Assembly (NCBI GenBank): GCA_009760855.2
Contig: WPIO01000013.1
Location: forward strand, 3,329,001-3,393,000
Source: Cristatella mucedo
Lineage: Eukaryota > Bryozoa > Phylactolaemata > Cristatellidae
Length of the DNA stretch: 64,000 nt
Direction: 5' to 3'
This document shows, piece by piece, positions 17,731 to 27,977 of the stretch; within the stretch, counting starts at the first letter, position 1; each line of letters begins with the position of its first letter. A program made the translations under genes and the position numbers. Below the pieces are notes generated by a model. It was given only the letters and a program-made list of their open reading frames with translations, was not told the origin of the DNA and did no database searches.

Positions 17731-19098
17731 ATGCTGCCAGCACAGAGGTCTCAGCTCGGTGACGACGAGCGCGACCTCATCGTGTCGGCTGCGCTCAGCA
17801 AATCGCCCAAGCAAGTCGCATCGATGGCACTTAAGATCGACAGTGTCAAAGACGAGATCATCCTCAACTTGATGGGCTTCCTGATGAGTCACTACAGCTT
17901 TAGACAGATGCTGCCGCTGCCGTCTCGATACGCTGCTGCTGCGGTCCCACAAGAGCTGTCCCGCGGTGGTGATGAGGATGACGACGTTGACGACAGTGAC
18001 GACACTTCCGATGGCGACCACAGCAGCGAAGAGGTCGACGATGGTGGCCACGAGGCGAGCCGTGTGTCGTGGGGAGACGATCGTGCTCATCCAGAATTAT
18101 CTGCGGCCGAAGCTGCACGCAGATCCGTGGGCGACAGCGGCAGCAGCAGATTTCCTCACAGCAGTGCCGACCCGATGGAGCTCGGGTGGCAGCAGCCAGC
18201 TGGCGAATCGCCCGGTGGCGATCGCCGACGGCTGAGAAGCAGCAGCCGAAGCTCTGCCAACGCTGGCTCGTCGATGGCTCCTGTGCCGGTTTGGTCGGCT
18301 GCCGCTCGATGGACCCCTGCTGCTGCTGCTGCGGCTGCTGGCGGAGCCTTGCTCTGCTTTCCCACTTGCTCGACACCAGAGCTGGCCCGCGCCTCAACAG
18401 CCGCCGGGTCAGCTCTGGCACTAACCGGACACACAGCAGCAGCATCGACAGCGCACAGCACAGAACCGACAGAACGCACAGCAGAACCGCAGAACCGACG
18501 GCAGCAGCAGCAGCCTCAAACCTCGGCAGCCCCAGCAGCAGCAGCAGAAGCAGGATCACTGCCGTCGCTGGCCGAGGCATCCGCCGACGGCCGGCCTGGC
18601 TTCACGTGCTCGCACTGTGGCCGCTACTTTAAGAACGCCGAGGCGCTCAAGTTCCACGCCGCCAAGCACCTGGGCGTCGAGTACCAGTGTCCGCTGTGCA
18701 AGCAGCGCCTTAAGACGTCGAACAGCTACTCGAACCACATGAAGATGCACTCGGGCTACGACGGCCACCGCTGCTCCGTCTGCCACAAGCACTTCATGCG
18801 CCGGCACGAGATGGTGCGGCACGTCAAGATCGTGCACATGGGCGAGCGGCCGTTCGCCTGTCCCGACTGCGGAGCTGCATTCGCCACCGATTGGAACATG
18901 CTGCGCCATCGCAAGGCCATGCACTCCGCCGGCTCGGCGCCAGCTGCTGCTGCCGCCGGCACCTCCGACGGGTCAGCAGCGGCTGCTTCTGCTGCTGGCG
19001 GTGCCGCCGTGGTGCCGAGTGGCAGGGGCATCGCCGAAGGCGAGTCTAGTGGTGGCAGTGTGGCGGCAGCTGCACTGTTGCAGTCGCTGCAGTCCTGA
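17731..19098 (+). CDS. C2H2 zinc-finger protein, four fingers
   Basis: 455 codons. I chose ATG 17731 because its context (ACCGCCATG) is strong; an in-frame ATG at 17656 would add 25 residues, but a pyrimidine-rich acceptor-like 'ctgtttctcag' ends at 17711, so the upstream part may be intron. The N-terminus (residues 10-60) has no recognised domain. Residues ~80-105 are very acidic, and ~170-285 are Ala/Ser/Gln-rich with GCN codon runs. Four classical fingers follow, with ligands C293/C296/H309/H313, C320/C323/H336/H340, C348/C351/H364/H369 and C377/C380/H393/H398; the last linker 'MGERPF' resembles the canonical TGEKP. The tail is Ala/Gly/Ser-rich. Probably a nuclear DNA-binding regulator; target and orthologue unknown. 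Confidence 0.85.
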   Translation: MLPAQRSQLGDDERDLIVSAALSKSPKQVASMALKIDSVKDEIILNLMGFLMSHYSFRQMLPLPSRYAAAAVPQELSRGGDEDDDVDDSDDTSDGDHSSEEVDDGGHEASRVSWGDDRAHPELSAAEAARRSVGDSGSSRFPHSSADPMELGWQQPAGESPGGDRRRLRSSSRSSANAGSSMAPVPVWSAAARWTPAAAAAAAGGALLCFPTCSTPELARASTAAGSALALTGHTAAASTAHSTEPTERTAEPQNRRQQQQPQTSAAPAAAAEAGSLPSLAEASADGRPGFTCSHCGRYFKNAEALKFHAAKHLGVEYQCPLCKQRLKTSNSYSNHMKMHSGYDGHRCSVCHKHFMRRHEMVRHVKIVHMGERPFACPDCGAAFATDWNMLRHRKAMHSAGSAPAAAAAGTSDGSAAAASAAGGAAVVPSGRGIAEGESSGGSVAAAALLQSLQS

Positions 19099-19460
19099 GT
19101 CACACGATGACAGCGGCTGCGTGAGGTTGGCGAAGCAGCCTGCTTTGGCCACTCGACGTGCTTTCTTTCTTGCTTCTGAAACCGTGGATTTTTCGCGCAA
19201 TTCGGCGTAGAAGCTGCCAGATCGTGCATGCCGTAACCCCTTGTTTGTCCGTGACAATCGGCTGTTGGCAACCCCCCAGGCAAGACTAGTCCACCCCAGC
19301 AGCAGGGGCGATCAACATTGGGTCTTTTGCCTCAAAGCAATCTGGAGTGCCTTTAAGATGCATCAGCATAGAGCACCTATTGTAGCATACGCGGCATTTG
19401 TAGCATACCCCATCGAGCATTCGGGATGCTCATCTGGCGTGATCGTGGCTGATACAGATG

Positions 19461-19466
19461 AATAAA
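19461..19466 (+). terminator. poly(A) signal of the zinc-finger gene
   Basis: AATAAA 363 bp after the stop, followed by T/G-rich sequence ('cattgttgctcgctcattgttagc'). The spacing suits a short 3' untranslated region ending near 19485. Confidence 0.7.
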
Positions 19467-19499
19467 AGAGCTGACTTGGCATTGTTGCTCGCTCATTGT

Positions 19500-20105
19500 T
19501 AGCACCGTTCGTGGGCTGTGTACGTGAGCAATCTAGACAGAGCTGCATTGGTTACCAGAGCTGCAGTGTTCGTGTATTCTTTTTCGGATTCGATGCCGAG
19601 CTCTCCTGTGCGAGCATGTCGGGAGTGATTACGATGAAGCCGCAGGACTGCCGTGCCCCTGGCAAAGCAGGCGGCAGTCGGTAGAGTACAACGAAGAAAG
19701 GCCGAGAGCCACTGCACTCCCTCGAGTCAGCCGAGCTTCTGCCTCTCACCTCCCTCCCTCCCGTGCACGGTGACTGTAACTCGACTAGAGAATTGGAACT
19801 CTCCACTGCCAACGGATGCTCTTCATGCACAGCTGTGGTCGTCCTAGTGCGGCAGTTGCTACTTGCAGCTCAACTGTAGCAGGAAAGGGGAGCCACGAGG
19901 CACCCATGAACTGCCGGAGTGACTTGTCGCTGCCATTGATGAAACTGCCATAGTTCCCGGTTGAGGAGAGATCTTTTTATTTCTATGTGTAGCCGGTCCT
20001 TCTATTTGCTGCATTCATTGCATCTGGAGGCTCTTGACAGCAAGGTGGGTCTGCCTGTAATCAGTTTAAAGACAGTTGTCGCAACGCACGCTTTTGTCCG
20101 TCAGT
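19500..20105. other. no gene recognised
   Basis: Intergenic sequence after the zinc-finger gene. Short ORFs on both strands lack family resemblance. Confidence 0.5.
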
Positions 20106-20109
20106 TGAT

Positions 20110-21620
20110 TGACTCGCTCTTAGTCGAACTGCACTGAAAAAATGTGCACGAGGCGTTTTAATATTTTCTATTATCAGAACTAAGTTTATACATGCACTAA
20201 TTGGTACTCATGTCAACAGGAGGTCGGACCACCCCTATTCTGTATGACTTCACGTATTTGCCAGCGCATTGACTCAGTCAGCTTTCGGCAAACATCCGAA
20301 GTAATGCAGTCCCACATATGCTTTAGCCGACCAAAAAGCTGCTCGGGGGAAAACGAGATGCTGTTCTCAGCTCAAAGTGACTCGGCTCCAACCTGTCCAA
20401 TAGATGCTCAATAGGGTTGAGATTGGGAGGTTGGCTCACCCAACTAAGGACTCAGACACCTGAATCGGCGAAGAATTGCTTCTTTGCACTTTCAGTGTGC
20501 TTGGGATCAATATCCATTCACTAAACATAGTCCTTCTCCACAAGAGCTGTGGCACAGGGTATATCAACATTTTCGACGATGTCCATGAGCATGTTTCTGT
20601 CCATAATCCCGTTGATTTTATTTAAAGTTCTACGCCGGAAGTCGAAAAACAAGACAAAACAATCAAACTTCCACCTTACTTGAGCGTAGATTGTAAGCAG
20701 TCCGGGTGGTATTAATCGCCTTTAGTTCCATTGACTAAAGTCCTCCGCTTGCCATTTCCGTGAACCGTGAATTTACTTTAGCCGATCCATAGAATACGGC
20801 TCCAGTCTGCAGCTGTAATGTGGCATGTTTTCGGGCCCTCTACAGGCGGCAATTTCGGTAATATAATAGCATATAATAATAATAATATTATTATAATATA
20901 ATTAATTTAAACAGCGCCCCAATAAAACTTGACCTCTATTCAGGCGCTTCACACATGCCTCGGAGCTCGAGCCCACGACCTCAGCAAGACCTTGGTCGGG
21001 GCGAGCACCTTAACCGCTGGACCAAACCAGCTCGGCGATTCGTTGTCGTTCGTTAATTAATGGCTTGCGCTTACTAGCCCTTCTATAAATGCCGTGCTCC
21101 ACAAGCTTCCTACGGACCGTATCGACGCTTAAAGCCTTACCGGTGGCCTCTTCTAAGGTCTTAGAAACAGAGCTCGAAGTGGTGCTGCTTTCCTTCGGCC
21201 CAGCTAGCAGCCAGCGTTAGCAGACGGTCATCTTTTTTTTTTTGTCGAACATGGACGGCAGGAGAGTAGTAAGACATCCATCCATTCTACCACTCTGAAT
21301 GCACTCCATGTTATACCTGACCGATCCCTCAGACTTAAACCAAGCTTCCGCGTCACCTTCACGTTGCTACGTGACCCATCTCGCGATAGGCGACGATTTG
21401 GCCTTCGATTTCCCAATTTATCTCCTTCGCATTTCCCGCGGCAGAGAAGCACTGTCGGAGCAGCTCCACACGATACGGAGCTACGGATAGGAGGTTGTGC
21501 AGAAATAGCTCCTTTACTCCGCGCGCACAAGTTAATGCGCAGAACAATCGTTGGCTGTTTGGACTTCGAGTACGATAGTCGAACTGCAAGTCAAAACTCA
21601 ATCAGTTCCGCCTTTTTTTT
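20110..21620 (-). mobile_element. decayed Tc1/mariner-type transposon, split by a SINE
   Basis: Read on the minus strand, pieces of a Tc1-like transposase appear in order: a helix-turn-helix part ('EIEGQIVAYREMGHVA', 'KVTRKLGLSLRSVRY') near 21300-21450; 'TLEEATGKALSVDTVRRKL' near 21100-21170; then, past a SINE-B insertion at 20925-21045, 'ADWSRILW' near 20800 and 'NLNPIEHLLDRLE' near 20400. Multiple stops and frameshifts, so it cannot make an enzyme. No clear terminal repeats were found. Confidence 0.75.
20925..21045 (-). mobile_element. SINE-B copy inserted in the Tc1-like element
   Basis: Minus strand: A-box 'tggtccagcggttaagg', then 'gaggtcgtgggctcgagctcc' (B-box region), then the tail 'gtgaagcgcctgaatagagg' to 'ggggcgctgtttaaat'. 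Interrupts the transposase between its N-terminal and catalytic parts. Confidence 0.82.
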
Positions 21621-21897
21621 AAGTAATACAGTCGTCCCTCGCTACTAAGCGCTCGATTTGCCTTTCGCGGCTTCACTCTATCGCGGTTTTTTGAAATACG
21701 TGAATGTGCATTAAAAAGTCGATTGAAACAGTGAACATGATACAGCGCGCCGCGCACTTGTTTGTCTGAGCCAATTGCACGCCGCCCCCGTATTAAAATT
21801 ACAATTGAAATTACTGTACGTAAGGAACGCGGATGAAGACGACAAAGGACGTGTTGAAGATAGTGCACCACGTGAAGACTCTCATACTGAAGTCGGG

Positions 21898-22483
21898 CCT
21901 TCTAGCGGAGCAGTAACCCCTAAAGCTCTTCTAGCGGAGCAGTAACCCCTAAAGCTCTTCTAGCGGAGCAGTAACCCCTAAAGCTCTTCTAGCGGAGCAG
22001 TAACCCCTAAAGCTCTTCTAGCGGAGCAGTAACCCCTAAAGCTCTTCTAGCGGAGCAGTAACCCCTAAAGCTCTTCTAGCGGAGCAGTAACCCCTAAAGC
22101 TCTTCTAGCGGAGCAGTAACCCCTAAAGCTCTTCTAGCGGAGCAGTAACCCCTAAAGCTCTTCTAGCGGAGCAGTAACCCCTAAAGCTCTTCTAGCGGAG
22201 CAGTAACCCCTAAAGCTCTTCTAGCGGAGCAGTAACCCCTAAAGCTCTTCTAGCGGAGCAGTAACCCCTAAAGCTCTTCTAGCGGAGCAGTAACCCCTAA
22301 AGCTCTTCTAGCGGAGCAGTAACCCCTAAAGCTCTTCTAGCGGAGCAGTAACCCCTAAAGCTCTTCTAGCGGAGCAGTAACCCCTAAAGCTCTTCTAGCG
22401 GAGCAGTAACCCCTAAAGCTCTTCTAGCGGAGCAGTAACCCCTAAAGCTCTTCTAGCGGAGCAGTAACCCCTAAAGCTCTTCT
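21898..22483 (+). repeat. 29-bp satellite, 20 perfect units
   Basis: The unit starting 'tctagcggagcagtaaccc' and ending 'ctaaagctct' recurs at an exact 29-bp spacing from 21901 to the last unit at 22452. I saw no mismatch. Each unit contains one CCCTAAA. There are no variable spacers, so it is not a CRISPR array. Since 29 is not divisible by 3 and each unit gives stops, it is non-coding. Confidence 0.96.
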
Positions 22484-22545
22484 TTCTTCTTTCCTTCTTC
22501 TCCTTCTCTCTTTTTTTGCTCTTCTTCTTTCCCTATTCTTTGCTG
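22484..22545 (+). repeat. pyrimidine tract after the satellite
   Basis: Almost pure C/T sequence ('ctttcttctttccttcttct' and on), directly joined to the last satellite unit. Confidence 0.85.
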
Positions 22546-23107
22546 TGGCGTTTGTCATCTCTTATCTTAATCGCTTCATCACCAAACGTACTATTTTCAT
22601 GAATTGTGTGTGTGTGCAATTAAATTAACAATAATAGCAAAAAACGATGTTTGTAACTTCTAATATGTCTTATTTTCTCTTATTTTGTCTAATATATTTG
22701 GTAATACGAGCGTAATGGTGACTAAAGGGGTGTTGTTTCATGTCCGGAATGCTCTAGTAATGTTAAAAACCGTATTTAGAGGGTCATAAACAGGTCTTCT
22801 ACACTCTAACTACGAACATAATATAACATAATCGGTTTATAAATAAAGAATTGTACTTCGCGGAAATTCACCTATCGTGGTACTGTCTGGAGCGGATTAA
22901 CCGCGATAAACTAGGGTTGACTGTATTGGTTCAAGGCCACCGGCGTGTTTTTGCATCTAACAGTTATTGTAGACGCGGCCATTAAGATTGGGTCCATTTT
23001 TAAGTAAAAAATAAGGTTTACGTAAAAGCCGGCCTCACTGGTGGGGGACCACCGAGAGTGAGTTGTTACTAGTAGACGGTGTCTAATGGACCTCGTAAAT
23101 ACTTTTG

Positions 23108-23235
23108 CAGTTGAGTTTATATACATATATATTTATATATATATATATACACGTATATGTATATATATATATATATTCATCTATTTGTACGTATATATAT
23201 ATATATATATATACCTGTAAATATAGTATACATAC
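23108..23235. repeat. interrupted (AT)n tract
   Basis: AT dinucleotides broken by 'acgtatatgt', 'tcatctatttgtacg' and similar sequence. Confidence 0.9.
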
Positions 23236-23720
23236 ATATACCAAGGGAGCGTCATAGTTTCTGCGAAACTTCTGGGCAAATTTGAGCTGCCAGTCTGAGC
23301 TCCTCCTTGTGCAAAAGTTGTTGCGAGTGCCTGACGGTTACACCTTGCAGCCTTGCCCAAGCCGTAAGACTGCATGCGTACTCGCCTGCAAGCAAAACTG
23401 TCCTGCTGGGCGATAGGTAGGCTATTTATTTTGGTCACTGCGATGGTACAGCTCTGGTAATAAAACTGAAAAGTGGTTCCAACGAGAGCTAGTGCCCATC
23501 AGAATAGCACCTCCGGCGATGGCATTTCAGTAGCTGTGGTTACAGCCGCAAGCCCTTGAGCCGAAACCAGTTGAGTGCTCAGGCCATTGGTCGATCGGCG
23601 AGAACAGTATTGCTAGAGAATGAAAGCAGGCATGTCTGCAACGCATAAAAGCAGAAGGCCGGTCAACCGACGACGCCAAATGGCCAGAGTGTGGGTAGCC
23701 GGTGAAGTTATCAGATGGTC
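23236..23720. other. no gene recognised
   Basis: Nothing identified between the AT tract and the next LINE-A copy. Confidence 0.5.
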
Positions 23721-23724
23721 CATT

Positions 23725-24065
23725 ACCAAGCTTACAGACCGTTGGCGACATAGGCTTTTACTCAGCAAGTCCTATCCCGTGGAGCTCACTTCCGCGGCTC
23801 TTACACAACGTCTTCTTTCCTGCTTCCGACTGAGAGACATTTTTTTTCAGCCGTTCTGAGCTGCTACCTCTATGCTTCTCACTTCCTCGATTGGCCTCCT
23901 GACTAAGTTACATTTTTCACTTTCTCTTTGTTGCGTAAGATGAAGCCCGTTGGCTACTGCATGCTCACAGAAAGCCGCTTATGCATTGAGTGAGCTATAT
24001 AAGAATCTCCTACTTAACACCCATTTAGTCCTTGTGGTTTTGTAGAGTTACAGACTGAGACATGT
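23725..24065 (+). mobile_element. LINE-A 3' fragment, diverged
   Basis: Recognisable 'ccgttggcgacataggctttt', 'ccgttctgagctgctacct', 'gagatgaagcccgttggctact' and 'gtagagttacagactgagac' in the family order, with many changes. Confidence 0.75.
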
Positions 24066-24645
24066 TACCCGATGGATTTTCGACTAGGTTTTCTGACGGG
24101 CTGTCATCTTATACACGGCTACAGCAGAGCGTGCAACGCGCAGCAAAAAACAATTTTTTTAAGCCGGCGCATTTATTCTCACTTATTTTATTTAATCTCA
24201 GCGTCCAGGTGCTCTCGCGAGATGTGTGAGCTTAATCTAATTCATCGGCAATGTCATCTGCACACCTGCGTACCGCGCGTGCGTTGGACCTGCTTCTGCG
24301 ATTCGAAAAGCCGTGCTTTATGGAGGCAATTGCAGCCCACTGGCGGCCGCGCGGCTAACTATAAATAAACATATATCTAGCAACAGCTGCTAGCGTGGCG
24401 ATTTTGCAAACGTGCAGAGCGGCTCCACGCATTCACAATAGTAAACCTACGTTAGACCTATACAAATAATATTAATGAGGTCTTTTGCATAGTGTCCCAA
24501 GAGTGCTGAATTAGGCTTCCCTTTACACTTATCTGCAAGAGAAGCTATAACCAAGAGTTAATGACAAGCAGGGTATTGTGTTGTGACAGGTATGAAAAAG
24601 CACACAAGTAGCATGCATGCCAAAATACACAAGGAAGACACTATG
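24066..24645. other. no gene recognised
   Basis: No exon or repeat family was identified. Confidence 0.5.
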
Positions 24646-24649
24646 GGCC

Positions 24650-25955
24650 GCTGGTGAACAGGACCCCAGTTTAGTAACATGCACTGAACTGCTACTCATA
24701 GGACACCCCAAATGTGTGGCCGGCCTAAACACTCGTGTTCTTCTAATTTGTGATTCTGTTGTGCGACCGTCACCGTGTGCTCCGAAATTACATGTTGTCT
24801 TTGACAATTGCCTATATTTTGAAACTTTCATTAATTAAGAAGGCTGTCTCCGCAGCTGGCCATTGCGTCTGTTCCCTGTCTAAGATTTGGGTCAGCCTTC
24901 CACGGTGGCTTGCAAAAATGTTTGACTAGGTCTCTGGCTCTACCTAAGCTAAATCATTTAGTATTCCATTTGTGGTTTGTGGTTCTCTGCATGGTTCGTA
25001 TCGCTGGGCTCGCCGGCACACTGCCAGTGCAGGCAGTGTGCCGGTAGTGCCCTAAACCACCCCAGGGTCTAACAGCTGGTGGCTGTGGCCTAGGGACAGG
25101 CCGGTGCCTAGCTGTGGTCTGACGGCTGTGGCCTAGGGACAGGCCGGCTTTGTCCTCCCACCAACTACAAAAGAGGATGAGTGGTGGGGGGCGGGAGTCG
25201 AGTGGGAGAAGGGGGGCCGAATGGAGAGACGCACGTGCGCCCTTCGGCTCCGTGCGTCGTAATAAACTGTTGGTGTTGGGCATCGGCTGGTTCTCCGCTG
25301 TGCGAATCAAACTACACCCATTTTCGCTGGGCGACCGAAAAACCGCCTGGCCACTTCAGCTGTTGATAAATATGGCTGAAAGGCTAGTCAGCAAATCCCA
25401 GATGTTCTGCCACGCGTCTCCTTTCCGCACAGAGCTTCGATAGCTTCCGGTTGATCGACGGATAAAACGGAGTAAAAGTAGAAGTTTTTATGCTGATCCG
25501 AAAGACTCGCCTCAGGCTGGGCTCCTTCATACTAGCCGACTGCTACACCAGTTTTAACATCCCCGTGCCCTCAGATCCTCTGTGAAAAATAGCATAGCTG
25601 TTCCATTCCTACGTTAAAATATCGTTGGCCAAAGGCTCTGCAGGTCCTAGACTGTGGAACACACTTCCAGAATTCCTGTGCAGCGACAGCTACTCTCCTG
25701 CTGCCGACTATGGCGCATCCTTTCCAGCCGTCTTGAGACGATACTTCCATGCTACTCACTACCTCAATTGCTCTCCTGACTCTGCTATGCTTCTCACTTT
25801 CTCTGGGTTGCGTGAGATGAAGTCGGTTGGCTACCGAATGCGTACCGAAAGCCGCTCGGGCGTTATGTGAGAGATAAAAATCTTCCCTCGTAACAATCGC
25901 TTAGTCTTTTGTGGGTTTGTGGAGTTGCAGACGGAGATGTATTGAATTACGTTAC
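24650..25955 (+). mobile_element. LINE-A copy split by an LTR-like insertion
   Basis: 24650-24970 encodes the RT end ('GHPKCVAGLNTRVLLICDS', 'VVRPSPCAPKLHVVFDNCL'). The LINE breaks at 24970, resumes at 25318 with 'ttcgctgggcgaccgaaaa' (compare 'ggctgggctgccaaagaaa' at 31239) and continues to the family end at ~25955. Frameshifts throughout. Confidence 0.85.
24971..25317 (+). mobile_element. 347-bp solo-LTR-like insertion
   Basis: The insert is bounded by CCATT at 24966-24970 and 25318-25322; comparison with intact LINE-A shows only one CCATT-like block belongs there. It starts TGTGG and ends CTACAC, contains an A-rich TATA-like 'ctacaaaagagg' (~25165) and AATAAA at 25261. It also has a perfect 13-bp hairpin (25013-25025 with 25032-25044) and a 24-bp direct repeat at 25081 and 25125. 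Length, signals and 5-bp duplication fit a solo LTR, although the last bases are not the usual CA. Confidence 0.6.
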
Positions 25956-25959
25956 TGAT

Positions 25960-26360
25960 TCGTGCATAGGTAGGCCCGCAAAGCGCACTGGTACAAGGGC
26001 GAAGGGAATGCTGCCAGGAGCAGATGCGTCCTTAGCTCAAACTTGCATAGTCAATGCGGGCAGTGGCTGTGGGTAAATGTTGAGACCGCTGGCACCCAAC
26101 ATTTTAGGAAGTTAATAGCAAAATTGATGTGATAAGCCAGCGTTTCTGGTCATCCCTTAGACGTGGAGCACAGGTATATCTATCAATAGGCAATCTTTAC
26201 CATCGAAACTCCTGCCAACTACACCACCACGCGAAAATTCGGGTCTGATTAGACAGTGATATCACATCTAACTCGGTCCATCCACTAGTCTTTACTTGAT
26301 TAACTCCACTACTCGCAGGACTTGAGCCTCTGCAATAAGGCGCTTTTTTATTTGTTGCAA
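25960..26360. other. no gene recognised
   Basis: Nothing identified between two LINE copies. Confidence 0.5.
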
Positions 26361-26364
26361 AAGT

Positions 26365-26875
26365 CTGCCTCTAGGCGTTGCCACATTAACCAATTGTCGC
26401 CGACCTGCACCGGCTCCCCTTCAAGCACCTCATCTACTTCAAGGTTCTGTCACTCATTATTAGGTCCATCCATTCTCCTTCGCTCCGGCCTACCTACCGG
26501 AGCTACTTCCCAATCAGGCTAGGAGTTTACCGAACGCTCTTCCGACTCAAGTCGTTTAGCTGTGCCTTGAACCAACCTCAAATCCTTTTGGCCTTTAGTT
26601 CTTGAGCTTACAGAGCCTGGAACTCCTGATTGACGTCATGACATTAGCTGATTTGAAATTTTAAAAAGATGGTAAAAAAACGCATCTGCTCCTAACAGCA
26701 TTTGCTGACTCCGTGCGAATTGCCCTGTGTGCGCTTAACGATGATGACAATATGCAAGTCGTCGCTATCAAATTGACATGCTTGCTTCACAGCATGTGTG
26801 GAGTGCCTAAAAAGAGATTGTAGTTCTCTTATGATGCCACACAAGTGCCTTATTAATATTACAATTAATCAAGTG
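26365..26875 (+). mobile_element. LINE-B 3' copy
   Basis: Contains 'ttgtcgccgacctgcaccggct' (DLHWLP region), 'cttcaaggttctgtcactc', 'agagcctggaactcc' and the end 'gtgcctaaaaagagattgtag' with an ATT-type tail. Heavily diverged. Confidence 0.75.
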
Positions 26876-26879
26876 CAAT

Positions 26880-27470
26880 CTTATTTCGAATATGGAAAAG
26901 GTATATGCGTAAAGAGGCGGAGGGCAGTATACAGCGCGTACGGCCCTGGATCCCTAAGTATAATAGTTTTAGTGGCGCGCGATTTAAAGCTAGATTAGCT
27001 ACTTATTCTAAACAGAAACTGCCACTCTTTCGATGCTCGACATCTCAATGAGGGACCGGCGGGTTGCTCGGACTGCTCCGATTCGCGTAGGTATGCAGAC
27101 GATAGAGAACGCCGTAGCATTCAATATTGCCCATACCTCGGAAATAAGTCGAGATGGTTCTGCGATAACGCAATGCTCTATTCCATTAAAGCCCTAAGCG
27201 AAATTAATGATTAATGATTAGGATTAATGATTAATTAGTTATGATTAAGACTAATGATCAAGCGAGATTTCGGTTCGTGGCAAAGGAGACCTACAGATCA
27301 TAAGCGCAAGCACCCACGCCTATTAGTCCGCTATAATAAGCAATGGCCATTTGGTCATCGAATGTGCTCTGTCGCCCTCTGCGTGGGGGGTCACGAACAC
27401 CGCTAAGTGTATCCATAAATTTAAAGCACCAGTGCTATTAAATTATTTCAAGAATACAAATATAAGAACT
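26880..27470. other. SMARCE1 upstream region
   Basis: 27200-27260 holds five to six imperfect copies of 'attaatgattaatg'. No TATA box or other core promoter element stands out. The SMARCE1 promoter probably lies in the last few hundred bases, by position only. Confidence 0.4.
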
Positions 27471-27547
27471 TATTCATGTAATTTATGGTAATCTTGCAGA
27501 AGAATACCACAACCGGTCCTCGTACCAACCTCAGGTTCCATTACCGG

Positions 27548-27753
27548 ATGTTGGCTAATACGAGAACGAGGCAGTCGCCCTATTCGCAAGCCAAGAGGTA
27601 AGTCGTCCTTTGTTTTTGTATTCCGCGTGCGCCATCGCTGCGCCGCATCGTATGCCGAGTACGTTTTGTGACCGCCGCTCACAAGATCCCCGTTACTTTG
27701 TCCGTAGCCACATTGCTTCTTATTTCAGGTCGACTGCTTGGACCCGACAATGA
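27548..27753 (+). promoter_or_regulatory. possible spliced upstream ORF of SMARCE1
   Basis: If the leader exon is spliced at 27597/27729, an ATG at 27548 opens a 24-codon ORF ('MLANTRTRQSPYSQAKR' and on). Its TGA (27751-27753) overlaps the SMARCE1 ATG (27750-27752) as ATGA. Seen directly in the sequence; the splice and any effect on translation are inferred. Confidence 0.45.
27598..27728 (+). other. SMARCE1: predicted intron in the SMARCE1 leader
   Basis: Donor 'caagag|gtaagt' at 27598 is a consensus match; acceptor 'cttatttcag' ends at 27728. The 131-bp size resembles the next intron (94 bp). Confidence 0.6.
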
Positions 27754-27977
27754 CTAGTACCCCGCCTTACCGTGACAAGATTCGTCAAACGTATTCGAAC
27801 TCGCCGGTGACTGCCGGCGGCTCAACCTCCGCACAGAATCCTTTCACTGCAGGCCAAAATGCGCATCCGAATTTTACCCCCGTTAAATTAGGCACCAAAG
27901 GAGCAGAAACGCGGATACCGAAACCTCCGAAGCAACCGGAGAAGCCTCTGATGCCTTATATGAGATATAGTAGAAAG
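27750..27977 (+). CDS. SMARCE1: SMARCE1 coding exon 1
   Basis: 76 codons from the start ATG to the Lys of 'YSRK', ending in phase 0. Low-complexity Ser/Thr/Pro-rich N-terminus, then the first quarter of the HMG box. Confidence 0.93.

Larger units (their letters stand above)
21629..22923. mobile_element. pogo/Tigger-like non-autonomous DNA transposon
   Basis: Flanked on both sides by TA (21627-21628 and 22924-22925), the target duplication of the Tc1/mariner/pogo superfamily. The left end starts CAGTCGTCCCTCG; the right end, reversed, starts CAGTCAACCCTAG and continues 'tttatcgcggttaatccgctc'. Both ends contain TCGCGG-rich sequence as pogo/Tigger ends do. No transposase is recognisable. The inside holds the 29-bp tandem array and a pyrimidine tract. 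Confidence 0.78.

Noticed and set aside
17900-18580. 226-codon minus-strand ORF and the alternative frames in the zinc-finger exon
   Set aside because: Shadow frames of GC-rich, low-complexity coding sequence.
21898-22483. 29-bp array as a possible CRISPR
   Set aside because: Repeats are directly adjacent with no spacers, and the DNA is eukaryotic.
21898-22483. CCCTAAA in every 29-bp unit as an interstitial telomere
   Set aside because: Only one heptamer per unit, embedded in unrelated sequence; not a telomeric array.
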